64,000 nt of DNA, taken from assembly GCA_963928055.1 (NCBI GenBank), contig CAWVDN010000001.1, positions 1,501,382-1,565,381 of the forward strand, read 5' to 3'. This document shows, piece after piece, positions 1 to 8,880 of the stretch; position 1 is the stretch's first letter; the number at the start of each line of letters is the position of its first letter. Made by a program: the position numbers and the translations under genes. This DNA is from Scatomonas sp963928055. Lineage in GTDB: Bacteria > Bacillota > Clostridia > Lachnospirales > Lachnospiraceae. The notes beneath the pieces were generated by a model. That model saw only the letters and a program-made list of their open reading frames with translations. It did not search any database and was not told where the DNA came from.

Positions 1-1265
1 AGACCGAACAGCATTCCCGCCAGAGAGCCCAGGGACAGCTGCCAGGAATCCCTGTCCTTGATCAGGGGGATCTTTCCCCCTGCCAGCAGCGCCCGCAGAT
101 CCATGATACTTTCCCCGTAAGCCCAGCACATCTTCAGCAGCAGGGAGACCAGATCTTTCATCTGCGGGACCCGCAGCAGCGTGCTGAGGATCATGGCCGT
201 CCGGTCCGCCTCCGCGCTTTTTTCGCTGTCCTTCATGAGAAATATAAAATTGGAAGCCTCCCGGATCAGCAACAGCTTTGTCAGCACACTTTTCAGATTA
301 TCCACATCCTTATCTTTGCCTCCGATGGCGTACTCCACCTGATATTTCAGCCCTTCTCCCGAATCGCGGCTGGTATAGCAGGGGAAATTCTCCAGCAGAT
401 ATTCCATCAGCAGCACTCTGTCCGCCAGGCCGTCCTCCGCTTCCCGGAGCATACCCATCCCTTTCTGGAGAAGCCGTCCGCTTACCATATCACCCGTATC
501 CGCCTCCGCGCCGGACAGGCCGGGATCTTCCGGAACAGCTGCGCTGAGGATCCCCAGTCTCCGAAGATTCAGGACTGTCTCGATGGGATTTTCAAAATCT
601 TCCGGCGCCTCCGGGGAGACAGGCTCCTCCTCCGCTGTCAGTACAGCCTTCACAGGATCCGCGCGGAAGACCGCCGCGGCCGCCGGCACAGAGGATGCTT
701 CCGGGTCCGCCTGGCCCGCTTTCATGGTTTCGTAGGCCTTCAGGGTTCCTTCCGGATCCGAGGCTTCCCAGTAATCCTCCTGTTCCCGGGTGATCTGCAG
801 CTGCTGGTCCAGTTTTTCCCTCAGGGTTTCCAGCGCCCGGACTCCCAGACTGCCTTTCATCTCCCGGCAGACCTGCCTCCGAAAAGCGGCTCCCTCCAGA
901 TCGGTAGCCAGCTGAAAGCCCGTCAGTTCGCAGTCTGACAGCTCCAGTCCGGAAAGCGTCCTGCCCGGAAGGATCCTGCCTTTTCCCGGATCCGTGATAT
1001 ACTCCGCCGCCTCCAGCAGTTCCCGGCAGAGTTCCCCCGGTTTCAGATCCCGGCCGCTGTAGCCTCCGTCCAGAAACAGCAGTCCGTAATCCTCATAGAG
1101 ATCTCTCTCATACTGAGCGAACAGAGAATACAGGCTCTGTTCCCCGGCACAGGAGAGCAGGACTCTCCCTTCCGCTATGCGGACGGAGCGGATGCTGTAG
1201 AGCACCAGGGAAAGGATCAGGCCCAATACCAGACACAGCTGCAGGGTAATGCTGCCCCGTTTCAT
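1..1265 (-). CDS. DUF5702-type Tad-locus membrane-anchored protein (C-terminus beyond window)
   Basis: This open frame runs off the left edge; 421 codons are visible and I translated it by hand. It starts with ATG at 1265-1263, overlapping the stop of the Flp1-like gene by one base (TGATG), so it is the next cistron of the pilus operon. The N-terminus has one hydrophobic segment (about residues 5-24, ITLQLCLVLGLILSLVLYSI) followed by a long soluble region presumably outside the membrane. Proteins of this layout at the end of clostridial Tad operons are usually annotated DUF5702 and compared with TadE/TadG pseudopilins; that placement is from context and layout, not from a profile search. The function is unknown. 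Confidence 0.65.
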   Translation of the reverse strand, partial: MKRGSITLQLCLVLGLILSLVLYSIRSVRIAEGRVLLSCAGEQSLYSLFAQYERDLYEDYGLLFLDGGYSGRDLKPGELCRELLEAAEYITDPGKGRILPGRTLSGLELSDCELTGFQLATDLEGAAFRRQVCREMKGSLGVRALETLREKLDQQLQITREQEDYWEASDPEGTLKAYETMKAGQADPEASSVPAAAAVFRADPVKAVLTAEEEPVSPEAPEDFENPIETVLNLRRLGILSAAVPEDPGLSGAEADTGDMVSGRLLQKGMGMLREAEDGLADRVLLMEYLLENFPCYTSRDSGEGLKYQVEYAIGGKDKDVDNLKSVLTKLLLIREASNFIFLMKDSEKSAEADRTAMILSTLLRVPQMKDLVSLLLKMCWAYGESIMDLRALLAGGKIPLIKDRDSWQLSLGSLAGMLFG

Positions 1266-1432
1266 CAGACACTGTTGCTCTGATCGGTGATCTTCGCCAG
1301 GATGCTTTCCACCAGACTGGTGAGCTGGTCCCGGAATATGATCACCAGCCCGATAAGGACCACCAAAATTAAAATGATCTCCACGACTCCCACCGCGTCC
1401 TCTTCCTTCCAGAAAGCCTTTAATTCACCCAT
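1265..1432 (-). CDS. Flp1-like pilin
   Basis: A 55-residue protein, MGELKAFWKEEDAVGVVEII onward, preceded by a consensus AAGGAGG (1442-1448). A short charged leader ending in EEDAVGVVE is followed by one hydrophobic helix (about residues 15-33) and an amphipathic tail, the size and layout of Flp/Flp1-like type IVb pilins. The G-x-x-E pattern in GVVE resembles a prepilin processing context in which the mature pilin keeps Glu at position 5. The prepilin peptidase of the same operon would be the processing enzyme. The gene lies between TadC and the DUF5702 gene, with a one-base overlap to the latter, so it is cotranscribed. It is the likely major subunit of the filament. Confidence 0.8.
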   Translation of the reverse strand: MGELKAFWKEEDAVGVVEIILILVVLIGLVIIFRDQLTSLVESILAKITDQSNSV

Positions 1433-1464
1433 ATATCCATACCTCCTTCACATGATCTTTTCCT

Positions 1465-2709
1465 TTACAGGGAAAGGAAAGCCGGCACCATGATCAGGAT
1501 CAGCACCACCAGAAGCATCATGCCCATGGGCAGCAGCAGCCTGGTGGAAGCCTTCTCTCCTTCCGCTCTGGCTCTGCGCCTTCTCTCCTCCAGCGCGGCC
1601 CGTACCTCCTGCTCCATCAGCGGGATCAGCTCCCTTTTCCCCTTTTTCAGATTCTGTACCAGGAGCACGGACAGATTTCTGTAATCCGTCAGACGGCTCC
1701 TTTCCCCCAGATGTTCATAAGCCTCCTGTTCCGGCGTCCCTCCTTCCATTTCGTAATACGTGCAGGCGATCTCCTCATAGGCAGGCCTGCGGATCCCCTG
1801 CTCTGCCTGCTGCTTCCTGTAATCGGCCGTGATCCGCCCGAAGATCTTCCGCATGCTCATGCCTGCCCCCAGCAGGAGCTGGATCCTGCTGATGATCTCC
1901 GGATACTCCCTTTTCATTTCCTCCCGGAGCTTCTGTTCCTGCTTCCACCGGCTGTTCTGCCGGGAAACGGTCAGCAGGATCCCCGCCAGCAGAAACAGAC
2001 CGGCTGTCAGCCCTCCCCGCTCTTCTTTTTTCAGGAACCAGGCCACCTGCCTGCCGTCCACGGTATCCGGCAGCCTGTAAGTCTTTCCGTCGCCGCTTTC
2101 ATTCAGGGCCTCCGTCTCCTCCCGGAGCCTGCTGGAAAAATCCGCCGGCTGTTCCGGGGGATACAGCTTCAGGGTACGCAGGTAAAGAAGCTCCTCCCCC
2201 TGAAGGGTCAGCTGTCCTTCCAGGGAGACCTCCGCCCCCTCCGGGGGGATCTCCTCCCCCAGCCGTCCGCTGCTCTCCAGCAAGCGGGGATCTCCGGTCT
2301 TCCAGCGGATGGCCACCGGGGAATCCGGAAAGGAGGAGGGCAACTCCAGATCCGACCGCACTTCCTTCAGGGAAGGATTGTCTCCCAGGATCAGGCGGTC
2401 CAGCTGCTCCAGCTTTTCCTGGAGCAGTTCCCTGGCCTCCGTAGGCGTATACTGCAGCTCCGGGATCTCCAGGAGGATCTGTTCCTTTTTCCCGGATTCT
2501 TCCTCCGCCTCCAGCCGCACTTCCCGGGTTTCCCCCGGCTGTCTTTCCAGCTCCGTAACCTCGGTTTTCCCGGCCAGGCTGCCGGCCGCGGTGAGAAACA
2601 ACCCCAGGAGATTTCCGCAGAGGATCAGGATCCCGGCGGTTCTGTCCAGCTTTTTCCTCCGAAGCCCCAGAAATACGCCGAAAAAGATACATCCGTGGAG
2701 TATCAGCAT
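1465..2709 (-). CDS. tadC: TadC-like pilus platform protein with extracytoplasmic insert
   Basis: A 414-residue inner-membrane platform protein. The C-terminal half (about 255-390) is a type II secretion F domain: the stretch after REEMKREYPEI with LLLGAGMSMRKIF matches the cytosolic four-helix region. A C-terminal membrane helix follows at about 393-413. N-terminal membrane segments lie at about 1-16 and 24-47 and another at 233-249. The unusual part is residues 50-230, a hydrophilic insert between membrane helices. Within it, about 122-185 (AIRWKTGDPRLLESSG, then EVSLEGQLTLQGEELL) resembles an atrophied bacterial Ig-like fold, judged by eye only. The ATG at 2709 has GGAGGAGG upstream. The gene sits directly after TadB, as expected for a TadB-TadC platform. 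Confidence 0.8.
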   Translation of the reverse strand: MLILHGCIFFGVFLGLRRKKLDRTAGILILCGNLLGLFLTAAGSLAGKTEVTELERQPGETREVRLEAEEESGKKEQILLEIPELQYTPTEARELLQEKLEQLDRLILGDNPSLKEVRSDLELPSSFPDSPVAIRWKTGDPRLLESSGRLGEEIPPEGAEVSLEGQLTLQGEELLYLRTLKLYPPEQPADFSSRLREETEALNESGDGKTYRLPDTVDGRQVAWFLKKEERGGLTAGLFLLAGILLTVSRQNSRWKQEQKLREEMKREYPEIISRIQLLLGAGMSMRKIFGRITADYRKQQAEQGIRRPAYEEIACTYYEMEGGTPEQEAYEHLGERSRLTDYRNLSVLLVQNLKKGKRELIPLMEQEVRAALEERRRRARAEGEKASTRLLLPMGMMLLVVLILIMVPAFLSL

Positions 2710-2724
2710 GTATCCGCCTCCTCC

Positions 2725-3477
2725 CTACACCCGGATCCTTACCATGCGCTTCCCCAGCCACCAGGCCAGAAGATAGATCCCCAGGCAGATGCTCATGATG
2801 GCGATGCCGGTGGGATTCCCGTAAAGCTGTTCCACAAATCCGGGAAACGAAAACCGAAGGTACAGGATGATCCCCACGGGCACCAGGCTCATGATCTGCT
2901 GCTCGTATTTCCTGGCCGCCTGCGCCGTCTCGATCTCCTGCTCGGTGTCGATCCGCTCCCGAATCCTCCTGGCCGTATCGTCCAGGATCTTATCCATCCG
3001 CCCGCCGGTCCGCTTGGCAATGGCCAGGACCTCCGCGAAATTCCGGATATCCTCCAGCCCGCTTCGTGTTCCCAGCTCCGCGAACAGCGCCTCCACCGGG
3101 ATCTGCAGGCGGAGCTGAACGGACATCCGCTTCAGTTCCTGCGTCATTTCATCTTTGGCTCCGTACAGTTTTTCCATGTCCTTATACGCCTCCGCCACGC
3201 CGTTTTCCACGGAGTACCCGGCGGACAGCGCCGTGTGCAGGGATTCCAGGAAATCCCGGAAATGATGGTTCAGCCGCCGCCTTCGCTCCTCCCGGAGCTC
3301 TTTATTTTTCCCCGCCGCGTACCAGCAGGCAGCCGGTACCGCTGCCGGCGCCGCCAGGGGCGAGTGGTAGCACAGCCACACCGCGAAGATCCCCAGTCCG
3401 CCTCCCGCGCCCAGACAGCGGACCCATTCCGCCGCCGAAAACCGGTATCTGTCATAATTGATCTTTGTCTTTTCCAT
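2725..3477 (-). CDS. tadB: TadB-like type II secretion F-domain platform protein
   Basis: A 250-residue membrane protein with an N-terminal hydrophobic pair (about 20-52), a cytosolic T2SSF region (about 68-185, with LESLHTALSAGYSVENG and EVLAIAKRTGGRMDKILDD) and two C-terminal membrane segments (about 195-212 and 222-240). TadB and TadC normally form the inner-membrane base on which the CpaF ATPase drives pilin assembly. The start ATG at 3477 has GGGAGGCGG before it. The 5' end overlaps the CpaF gene by 26 bp, indicating translational coupling, and it is followed 15 bp later by TadC. Confidence 0.85.
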   Translation of the reverse strand: MEKTKINYDRYRFSAAEWVRCLGAGGGLGIFAVWLCYHSPLAAPAAVPAACWYAAGKNKELREERRRRLNHHFRDFLESLHTALSAGYSVENGVAEAYKDMEKLYGAKDEMTQELKRMSVQLRLQIPVEALFAELGTRSGLEDIRNFAEVLAIAKRTGGRMDKILDDTARRIRERIDTEQEIETAQAARKYEQQIMSLVPVGIILYLRFSFPGFVEQLYGNPTGIAIMSICLGIYLLAWWLGKRMVRIRV

Positions 3478-4660
3478 ATTCCGCCTCCCGCCATTTTTCC
3501 AGCTTCTCCTTTCTGCTGAGCTGCCCGGTCCGCTCCAGCCTGTTCTCCCTGTTTCTCCGGTAAAGCGGCTTTACGAGCACTTCCCCTTTCTGAAGGCCCG
3601 CGATCTCTCCGATCTCCGCTACCTGCCTTTTCCCCCGGCGGTCCCTTTCCAGATGGACCAGGATCTCGATCCCGGCGGCGATCTGTCTCCGGATCACCTG
3701 CGCCGGCAGCTGCTGCCCCATAAGCGCCATCATCTCCAGACGCCCGATCATATCCCGGATACTGTTGGCGTGGGCGCTGCCCAGGCTTCCCTCGTGGCCG
3801 GTATTCAGGCAGTTCAGAAAATCCGCCGCCTCCCCGCCCCGGACCTCGCCGATGATGATCCTTCCCGGCCGCATCCGCAGAGCGGTGCGGATCAGCTCCC
3901 GGAGCCCGATCTCCCGGCCGCCCTGCAGGTTTTCCGGCCGGACCTCCAGCCGCACCAGATTGTCCGTGCCCTGCAGCTGCAGTTCCGCGGTGTCCTCGAT
4001 CGTCACGATCCGCTCATCCTCAGGGATAAAACGGGACAGGGCATTCAAAAAGGTGGTCTTGCCTGTGGAGGTTCCTCCTCCCACCAGGATAGTATACCTG
4101 GCCATGACCAGTTCCCGGAGAAATTCCGCCGCCTCCCGGGTAATGCTGTCCCAGGCCGTCAGCGTATCCATGGTGAGGGGCTTTTCCGGGAATTTCCGGA
4201 TGGTGAGGATGGGGCCGTTGAGGGCTACCGGAGCCATAACGACGCTGACCCTCTCCCCGCCGGCCAGCCGGGCGTCCAGGATGGGCATCTGCTCATTCAC
4301 AGAGCGGTTGCAGCCCGCGGCGATCTGCTGGATCACATCCTCCAGCCGTTCCGGGGCGGAAAAGCATTTCTCCCAGCGGTACAGCCTCCCCTTTTTCTCG
4401 TAAAAAACATTCCTGTATCCATTGGCCATGATCTCCGTAACCTCCGGATCCTCCGCCAGCTCCTGGAGAATATCCAGCCCCCGCACCGAGTAAAAAAGTT
4501 CCTTCTTCAGTTCCGCCCTTTCCTTCAGGGTCAGTTTCCGCTTCCTTTCCGGAGACAGCAGGATCTCATCGATGCTCTCCCGGATCTCCTGCTCCTCCGG
4601 CTCCCTGCCTGTATCCAGACGTTCCAGCAGCAGGGCTCTCATTTCCTCAAAATCGCTCAT
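3452..4660 (-). CDS. cpaF: CpaF/TadA-type pilus assembly ATPase
   Basis: A 402-residue secretion ATPase. Visible motifs are Walker A GGGTSTGKTT (about 194-203), Walker B RIIIGEVRG (about 267-275) and the histidine box GHEGSLGSAHANS (about 288-300). The N-terminal 60 residues form the charged domain typical of CpaF. It powers polymerisation of Flp pili at the cytoplasmic face of the TadB/TadC platform. I chose the ATG at 4660 because it overlaps the upstream stop as ATGA; an in-frame extension to 4711 would run inside the previous gene. The 3' end overlaps tadB by 26 bp. Confidence 0.92.
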   Translation of the reverse strand: MSDFEEMRALLLERLDTGREPEEQEIRESIDEILLSPERKRKLTLKERAELKKELFYSVRGLDILQELAEDPEVTEIMANGYRNVFYEKKGRLYRWEKCFSAPERLEDVIQQIAAGCNRSVNEQMPILDARLAGGERVSVVMAPVALNGPILTIRKFPEKPLTMDTLTAWDSITREAAEFLRELVMARYTILVGGGTSTGKTTFLNALSRFIPEDERIVTIEDTAELQLQGTDNLVRLEVRPENLQGGREIGLRELIRTALRMRPGRIIIGEVRGGEAADFLNCLNTGHEGSLGSAHANSIRDMIGRLEMMALMGQQLPAQVIRRQIAAGIEILVHLERDRRGKRQVAEIGEIAGLQKGEVLVKPLYRRNRENRLERTGQLSRKEKLEKWREAEYGKDKDQL

Positions 4661-5679
4661 CCGCCCTCCTTCCGCAGCAGCTGCCTCACATAGTCCCCCA
4701 GCTCGCTCCACACCAGATCCTCAAAATATCCCTTCCCGGTCCTGCTGGTGCTGTGAAAGGGAAGCTTTATTTTTCGGATCTTGTCCAGCACGCCGGTAAA
4801 ATCCCACATCCGCAGCAGATTTTCAAACTGGCTGATCTTGGCTGCGGAAAAGGCGTCCCCCCGGACCGGCATATAGATCTGATCGCAGAAATCCAGGATC
4901 CGGAACAGTTCCGACACCCCGTCCCCCAGATCCAGGATCACCGCCTCATAGGCACTGTTCTGCACGATCTGTTCCAGGATCAGCCGCCACTCCCGGAGCC
5001 CGGCCTCCTGGATATCCATGGGGTTCATGGCCGGGGGGACATAATCCATATTCTGCAGGGAACGCGCCATGCCCTGGATCTTATGGACCAGGTTCGTATT
5101 CTCCTGTCTGGCAAAATACAGGAGGTCGCTGAGGTTTCTCTCGTAGTCCTCCCCCAGGAGTTCCTCAAATCCGGAATAGCTTTCCATGTTCAGATACAGA
5201 ACCGTTCGTTCCCTGGCCAGGATCTGCCCCAGCGTCAGGGCGAAGGAGGTTTTCTGGCTCCGGCCCACCGGGCTGTAGACGCCGATCACCGAGGCTGTCC
5301 TTTTCAGGACCGGCAGGCCTTCCAGCGCCAGCTTTTCCGCCCCGTAGCAGTCCATGACCTCCCGGACCACCGCGTCGGAAGCCTGATATTTGTATACGCT
5401 GGGATACTGGTCCAGATCCGGGCTGTGGACCCCCTCCGAGAGGATGATCAGTTTTCCCACTTCCAGCTTCCGGACCTCCTCCGTCATCGCCTTATCCGAG
5501 ATCAGCAGGATCTCAATGGGATTCTCCCGGGCGAACGCGCACAGGACCTCCGGGCCTGTAAACGCCTGCACCTCAAAGGGCAGACTCTTTTTCCGATTCA
5601 GATACTCCATAAAATTGTACGCGTAATCCACTTCCACATCGCAGACCGCGAAAATATGCCTTCTCTTTTTCTGATTCAA
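4657..5679 (-). CDS. cpaE: CpaE-like pilus-localisation ATPase with divergent P-loop
   Basis: A 340-residue protein with a receiver-like N-terminal region (about 1-115) and a MinD/ParA-type C-terminal region (about 125-340), the CpaE/TadZ architecture that positions the Tad machine. The deviant Walker A reads GVYSPVGRSQKTSFA, keeping the KTS tail but with R at the position usually holding the signature lysine. A Walker-B-like VILDLGDG follows. The TTG at 5679 is preferred because GGGAGG lies 6 nt upstream and it makes a four-base TTGA overlap with the prepilin peptidase stop; a GTG at 5697 is possible. ATPase activity is uncertain given the altered loop. Confidence 0.8.
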   Translation of the reverse strand: MNQKKRRHIFAVCDVEVDYAYNFMEYLNRKKSLPFEVQAFTGPEVLCAFARENPIEILLISDKAMTEEVRKLEVGKLIILSEGVHSPDLDQYPSVYKYQASDAVVREVMDCYGAEKLALEGLPVLKRTASVIGVYSPVGRSQKTSFALTLGQILARERTVLYLNMESYSGFEELLGEDYERNLSDLLYFARQENTNLVHKIQGMARSLQNMDYVPPAMNPMDIQEAGLREWRLILEQIVQNSAYEAVILDLGDGVSELFRILDFCDQIYMPVRGDAFSAAKISQFENLLRMWDFTGVLDKIRKIKLPFHSTSRTGKGYFEDLVWSELGDYVRQLLRKEGG

Positions 5680-6185
5680 TAGAAACCTCCCGTCCACAGA
5701 AGGGCTCCCATGAGGACCGCCACGGAAAAATGAATATGCTCCGGCCGGCTTCCCTCCTTTCGGTAGGGAACCCTTTTTCCTGTACGCAAATAAGTTTTAA
5801 GATAGTTGGTAAAATAATTCAGACGCTGCGGAAGATCCCCGCAGATGATTACGACTCCGGCGGACAAGACCGCGCCAAAGATTACAGACCAGATAACACA
5901 TGACAGAATCGCCGGTATTCCCATGAACCCGCCCAGCACAGACAGCAGTTTTATGTCCCCCGCGCCCAGCATCCGGAAATGGAAAAGACCCCACAGCAGG
6001 ATCACGGGCAACAGACTCCCGACCGCAAAGTGTTTCATGCCCTGACCCTGTGCTGTCAGATATTGGAAGCCGAAACCGCTGGCCCATCCCAGGCACAGCC
6101 AGGCATTCGGGATCCGTTCCCTGCGCAGATCCATAAGGGCGGCTGCGGCAGCCAATAGAAGCACCAGGCAGTAAGATAAGAACAC
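5676..6185 (-). CDS. A24-family prepilin peptidase (TadV/CpaA-like)
   Basis: A 169-residue polytopic aspartic peptidase. The two catalytic aspartates are visible in ALMDLRRERIPN and in the GxGD-type motif MLGAGDIKLLSVLGGFMG. There are about five hydrophobic segments. It removes the leader from the Flp pilin encoded downstream. The first cistron of the operon, it follows the promoter at 6284-6311. The GTG at 6185 is chosen because CAGGAGGTG sits 5-6 nt upstream; a TTG at 6212 lies upstream of that ribosome-binding site. It lacks the extra N-terminal methyltransferase domain of bifunctional PilD enzymes, as usual for Tad loci. Confidence 0.88.
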   Translation of the reverse strand: MFLSYCLVLLLAAAAALMDLRRERIPNAWLCLGWASGFGFQYLTAQGQGMKHFAVGSLLPVILLWGLFHFRMLGAGDIKLLSVLGGFMGIPAILSCVIWSVIFGAVLSAGVVIICGDLPQRLNYFTNYLKTYLRTGKRVPYRKEGSRPEHIHFSVAVLMGALLWTGGFY

Positions 6186-6283
6186 TGCCCCACCTCCTGA
6201 TCCAATTTTCAATTATAAACCTCGAGGGAGATGCAGCCGGAAACCGGACTGCTTATCAATGAACCTTGATTGATTGTGAACTC

Positions 6284-6311
6284 ATTATAGCACGCCCCAT
6301 CTGTTTGTCCA
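6284..6311 (-). promoter_or_regulatory. Promoter of the Tad pilus operon
   Basis: On the minus strand TGGACA (-35, 6311-6306), a 16-bp spacer and a perfect TATAAT (-10, 6289-6284) lie about 100 bp upstream of the prepilin peptidase start. It is the only good sigma-A-type promoter between the terminator of the upstream gene and the operon. Confidence 0.7.
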
Positions 6312-6354
6312 GTGGTTTTTCGACATTTTACGAAGTTTGTAAATAATCGACAAA

Positions 6355-6393
6355 ACAGCCCTGAAAATTTCTCGATGTAAATTTCAGGGCTGT
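6355..6393 (-). terminator. Rho-independent terminator of the 6427-8880 gene
   Basis: Arms ACAGCCCTGAAA/TTTCAGGGCTGT, 12-15 bp with an 8-nt loop, followed on the minus strand by TTTTG. It lies about 35 bp past the stop of the large surface protein and separates it from the Tad operon. Confidence 0.8.
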
Positions 6394-6426
6394 TGAAAAA
6401 AACGATTTTCGCTGTATTGATTTTGA

Positions 6427-8880
6427 TCAGGCGGGATTCTCCTGGTAACTGATGAAGACATTTCCGCCTGCCTCAAACTGGGCCTGGGCATCCTCAAAGG
6501 CCAGCGGCGTCACCTCCCGGGTCGCCGGATCGCAGATCCAGATATTATCGTAGATATCGTATCCCACGATCACCGCCGCCGCGCCGGCCCGCTGGGCCAC
6601 CACCGGATAGCCATGGCTCAGCTGATAATAAAGGCTTTCCAGGGAACATCCTGTCAGGTTCAGCACCCGGTAATCCGCTCCCAGGGCTCTGCTGACCGCC
6701 TCGGCATCCACCGTTCCCTGCAGGATCACCTCCGGCAGCTGCTCCGGATCCAGCATGGCGGAACTTCCCCAGTTTCCTCTCTCCCAGACATACTGCTGTC
6801 TTTCATTCAGCACCGTTCCCACCTGGCTGTCCGCCAGATGCACCGCTTCGTTGAGGCTGGTGAAGATATCCAGCAGTTTCCCCTGGCCGTAAACGTAATA
6901 GCTGTCTCCCTCTGCCGCCGGTATCTCCATATTCAGCTCCGGCAGTTCGGACACCTCCAGATACTGGGTGCGGAGGGCCAGCAGATTCTCGGTACTTCCG
7001 GAGGTGGTGAATTCCAGGATCACCCGGGTCTTCTCCGGATCATAAACGCTGAGCCGCACGGACACCGACTCCTCGCTGGCCGGCGCGTTGCTCATGATAT
7101 GATCGCTGCTGATCTCCTCATAGCCGTTTCCCGTCTTCCGGGCTCGGAACAATTCGATCAGGCCGTCCCGGATCCGGATATCCGTCACATAGGCATCCTC
7201 CTGCCGGTAATCCTTCCGGATCTCTCCGCTGAAGCTCTGGATGCATACCCGGTACATCCCGAAAACGGTGTTGCCGGCCCCGTCTGTGACGATATCCCCG
7301 TCCCTGGCCAGGCCGTAGATCAGATCCTCATTGATAAAGCCCAGGGCCTTGATCTTCTCTCCCCCGCCGGCGGATATGGACTGTGTCTCCCCTGTATCCA
7401 GGTTCATGACCGTGATCCCGGAGGAATTGTTGATCTGCATGTCCTCCATCCATGCCGCCGTCCTCTGGCTTTCCGATACCACAAAGCAGTCCGGATCGAT
7501 ATTTTCCTTGACCGCCTCATAGGAGGCATCCGCAAGATCGATGCGGTACAGGGTGTTCTCCAGGAACAGATACAGCTGATCGGATCCGTTTACGTAGGAC
7601 AGCAGAGAAAGGCTGTGGCTCATCTCCTGGAAGCTGGAGCGGCTGTGTATAAAGATCTCCTCCTCCGCCACATTCTGCTCCGCGCTGTAGGTATAGACGC
7701 TGATCCCCAGTTCTCCCTCGTACCAGTCGCTGTTCATATAGCCGTAGACCACAAAGGAAATATCTCCCGTCTCATTGACGCTGGCGATCTTGATGGCATA
7801 ATTCTGATTTTCTTCCCTTTCATCCCACTGGCCGCTGCGGTAGCCGAACACCCGGGTGATCTTGCCGGCGCTGCGGTTGTAGGACCAGAGTTCCCCGTTG
7901 ACCACAAAGGCCACGATCTCCGCGTTCTGATTGGCCAGATACTGGGTATCCTCGCCTACGATCCCCAGGTTCAGGCCTGTGCCGGTCAGCGACGGCTGAT
8001 CCCCGTCAAACACCTGGGTGGCGGAGCGCTCAAAATTCAGCAGGACTACTTCTTCCTGCCCCATCCGCATCCGATAGAATTCCCGCACGGTATAGTACCG
8101 TGTAACATCCTCTCCATCCTTGGCGCTGATCACATAATCCTGGCAGAGGCTGACGGTGCTCTCGTTGATCTCTGTAAAATACGGCACCGGTTTTTTTACC
8201 AGGGTAGGCTCCAGGCTTCCCCAGGTGATCAGTTCCCGGCTGGAATGAATATCCACCGTATGGAAACTGCTGTTGTCCGCCGTACTGTCCGGCTCCAGCT
8301 GCGCGATCTGATCCGCGGTGAGATTTCCCTCCAGACAGTTCTGATAAAATTCCTCCGCGAACGTCAGATAGCCCCCGGCGCTGACTCCCCTTCGCTGGAC
8401 CAGCCTGGTGTAGTAGCGGACCGGCTCCTCTTCCCCGATATCCACGGAAAACGTCAGCAGATACTCCTGATCCATGAGGATCGGCGTGGACAGCTGGAAG
8501 GACGCCGCGTACAGCCCGTCCTCTTCCTCCACATGCTTCACCCGGGCATTTTCCACCAGGCTTCCGTCCATCAGGGAGGTCACCTCATATTCGATCTCCC
8601 GTATCTCGTTTCCGAAGGAGTTCAGCTGAAACGCCAGCTCCCGGCCCGTATCCAGCGGCGTCAGCGTCTCCCGCATGGACTGCCCGTCCACTTCCTGTCT
8701 GTAGCCGTACAGCCGGTTCACGGCCGTTCCTTCGATCTCCATATACATGACCGGCAGCGTAGGGCTGCTCATAGCCCTGGTATCCGCGATCTCCTGTCTA
8801 TTAAAAATTCCGGAAAAAATAAGGACCCCGGCAATGAATATGCCAATGAGTACTCCGGCTCTGAAGAATACTTTTTTCAT
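6427..8880 (-). CDS. Large membrane-anchored surface protein with degenerate C39-like C-terminal domain
   Basis: An 817-residue protein with an N-terminal signal-anchor (about residues 7-26, VLIGIFIAGVLIFSGIF) and no other membrane helix, so it is probably extracytoplasmic. Residues about 300-620 contain repeated beta-rich stretches (YLFLENTLYRIDLADASYE, MNLDTGETQSISAG) suggestive of a beta-propeller. The last 100 residues resemble a C39-like peptidase fold: LESLYYQLSHGYPVVAQ then AAAVIVGYD and NIWICDPATREV. In active C39-like enzymes an HxVVVxGYD-type histidine sits where this protein has Ala, and I see no cysteine at the usual N-terminal catalytic position, so it is probably non-catalytic. 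It is a single-gene transcription unit with its own promoter (9042-9070) and terminator (6355-6393). The function is unknown. Confidence 0.6.
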   Translation of the reverse strand: MKKVFFRAGVLIGIFIAGVLIFSGIFNRQEIADTRAMSSPTLPVMYMEIEGTAVNRLYGYRQEVDGQSMRETLTPLDTGRELAFQLNSFGNEIREIEYEVTSLMDGSLVENARVKHVEEEDGLYAASFQLSTPILMDQEYLLTFSVDIGEEEPVRYYTRLVQRRGVSAGGYLTFAEEFYQNCLEGNLTADQIAQLEPDSTADNSSFHTVDIHSSRELITWGSLEPTLVKKPVPYFTEINESTVSLCQDYVISAKDGEDVTRYYTVREFYRMRMGQEEVVLLNFERSATQVFDGDQPSLTGTGLNLGIVGEDTQYLANQNAEIVAFVVNGELWSYNRSAGKITRVFGYRSGQWDEREENQNYAIKIASVNETGDISFVVYGYMNSDWYEGELGISVYTYSAEQNVAEEEIFIHSRSSFQEMSHSLSLLSYVNGSDQLYLFLENTLYRIDLADASYEAVKENIDPDCFVVSESQRTAAWMEDMQINNSSGITVMNLDTGETQSISAGGGEKIKALGFINEDLIYGLARDGDIVTDGAGNTVFGMYRVCIQSFSGEIRKDYRQEDAYVTDIRIRDGLIELFRARKTGNGYEEISSDHIMSNAPASEESVSVRLSVYDPEKTRVILEFTTSGSTENLLALRTQYLEVSELPELNMEIPAAEGDSYYVYGQGKLLDIFTSLNEAVHLADSQVGTVLNERQQYVWERGNWGSSAMLDPEQLPEVILQGTVDAEAVSRALGADYRVLNLTGCSLESLYYQLSHGYPVVAQRAGAAAVIVGYDIYDNIWICDPATREVTPLAFEDAQAQFEAGGNVFISYQENPA

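Noticed and set aside
1711..3519. Long plus-strand frame of 602 codons opposite tadC/tadB
   Set aside because: Shadow of the GC-rich leftward genes: Pro/Gln/His/Arg-rich, no ribosome-binding site, no recognisable motif.
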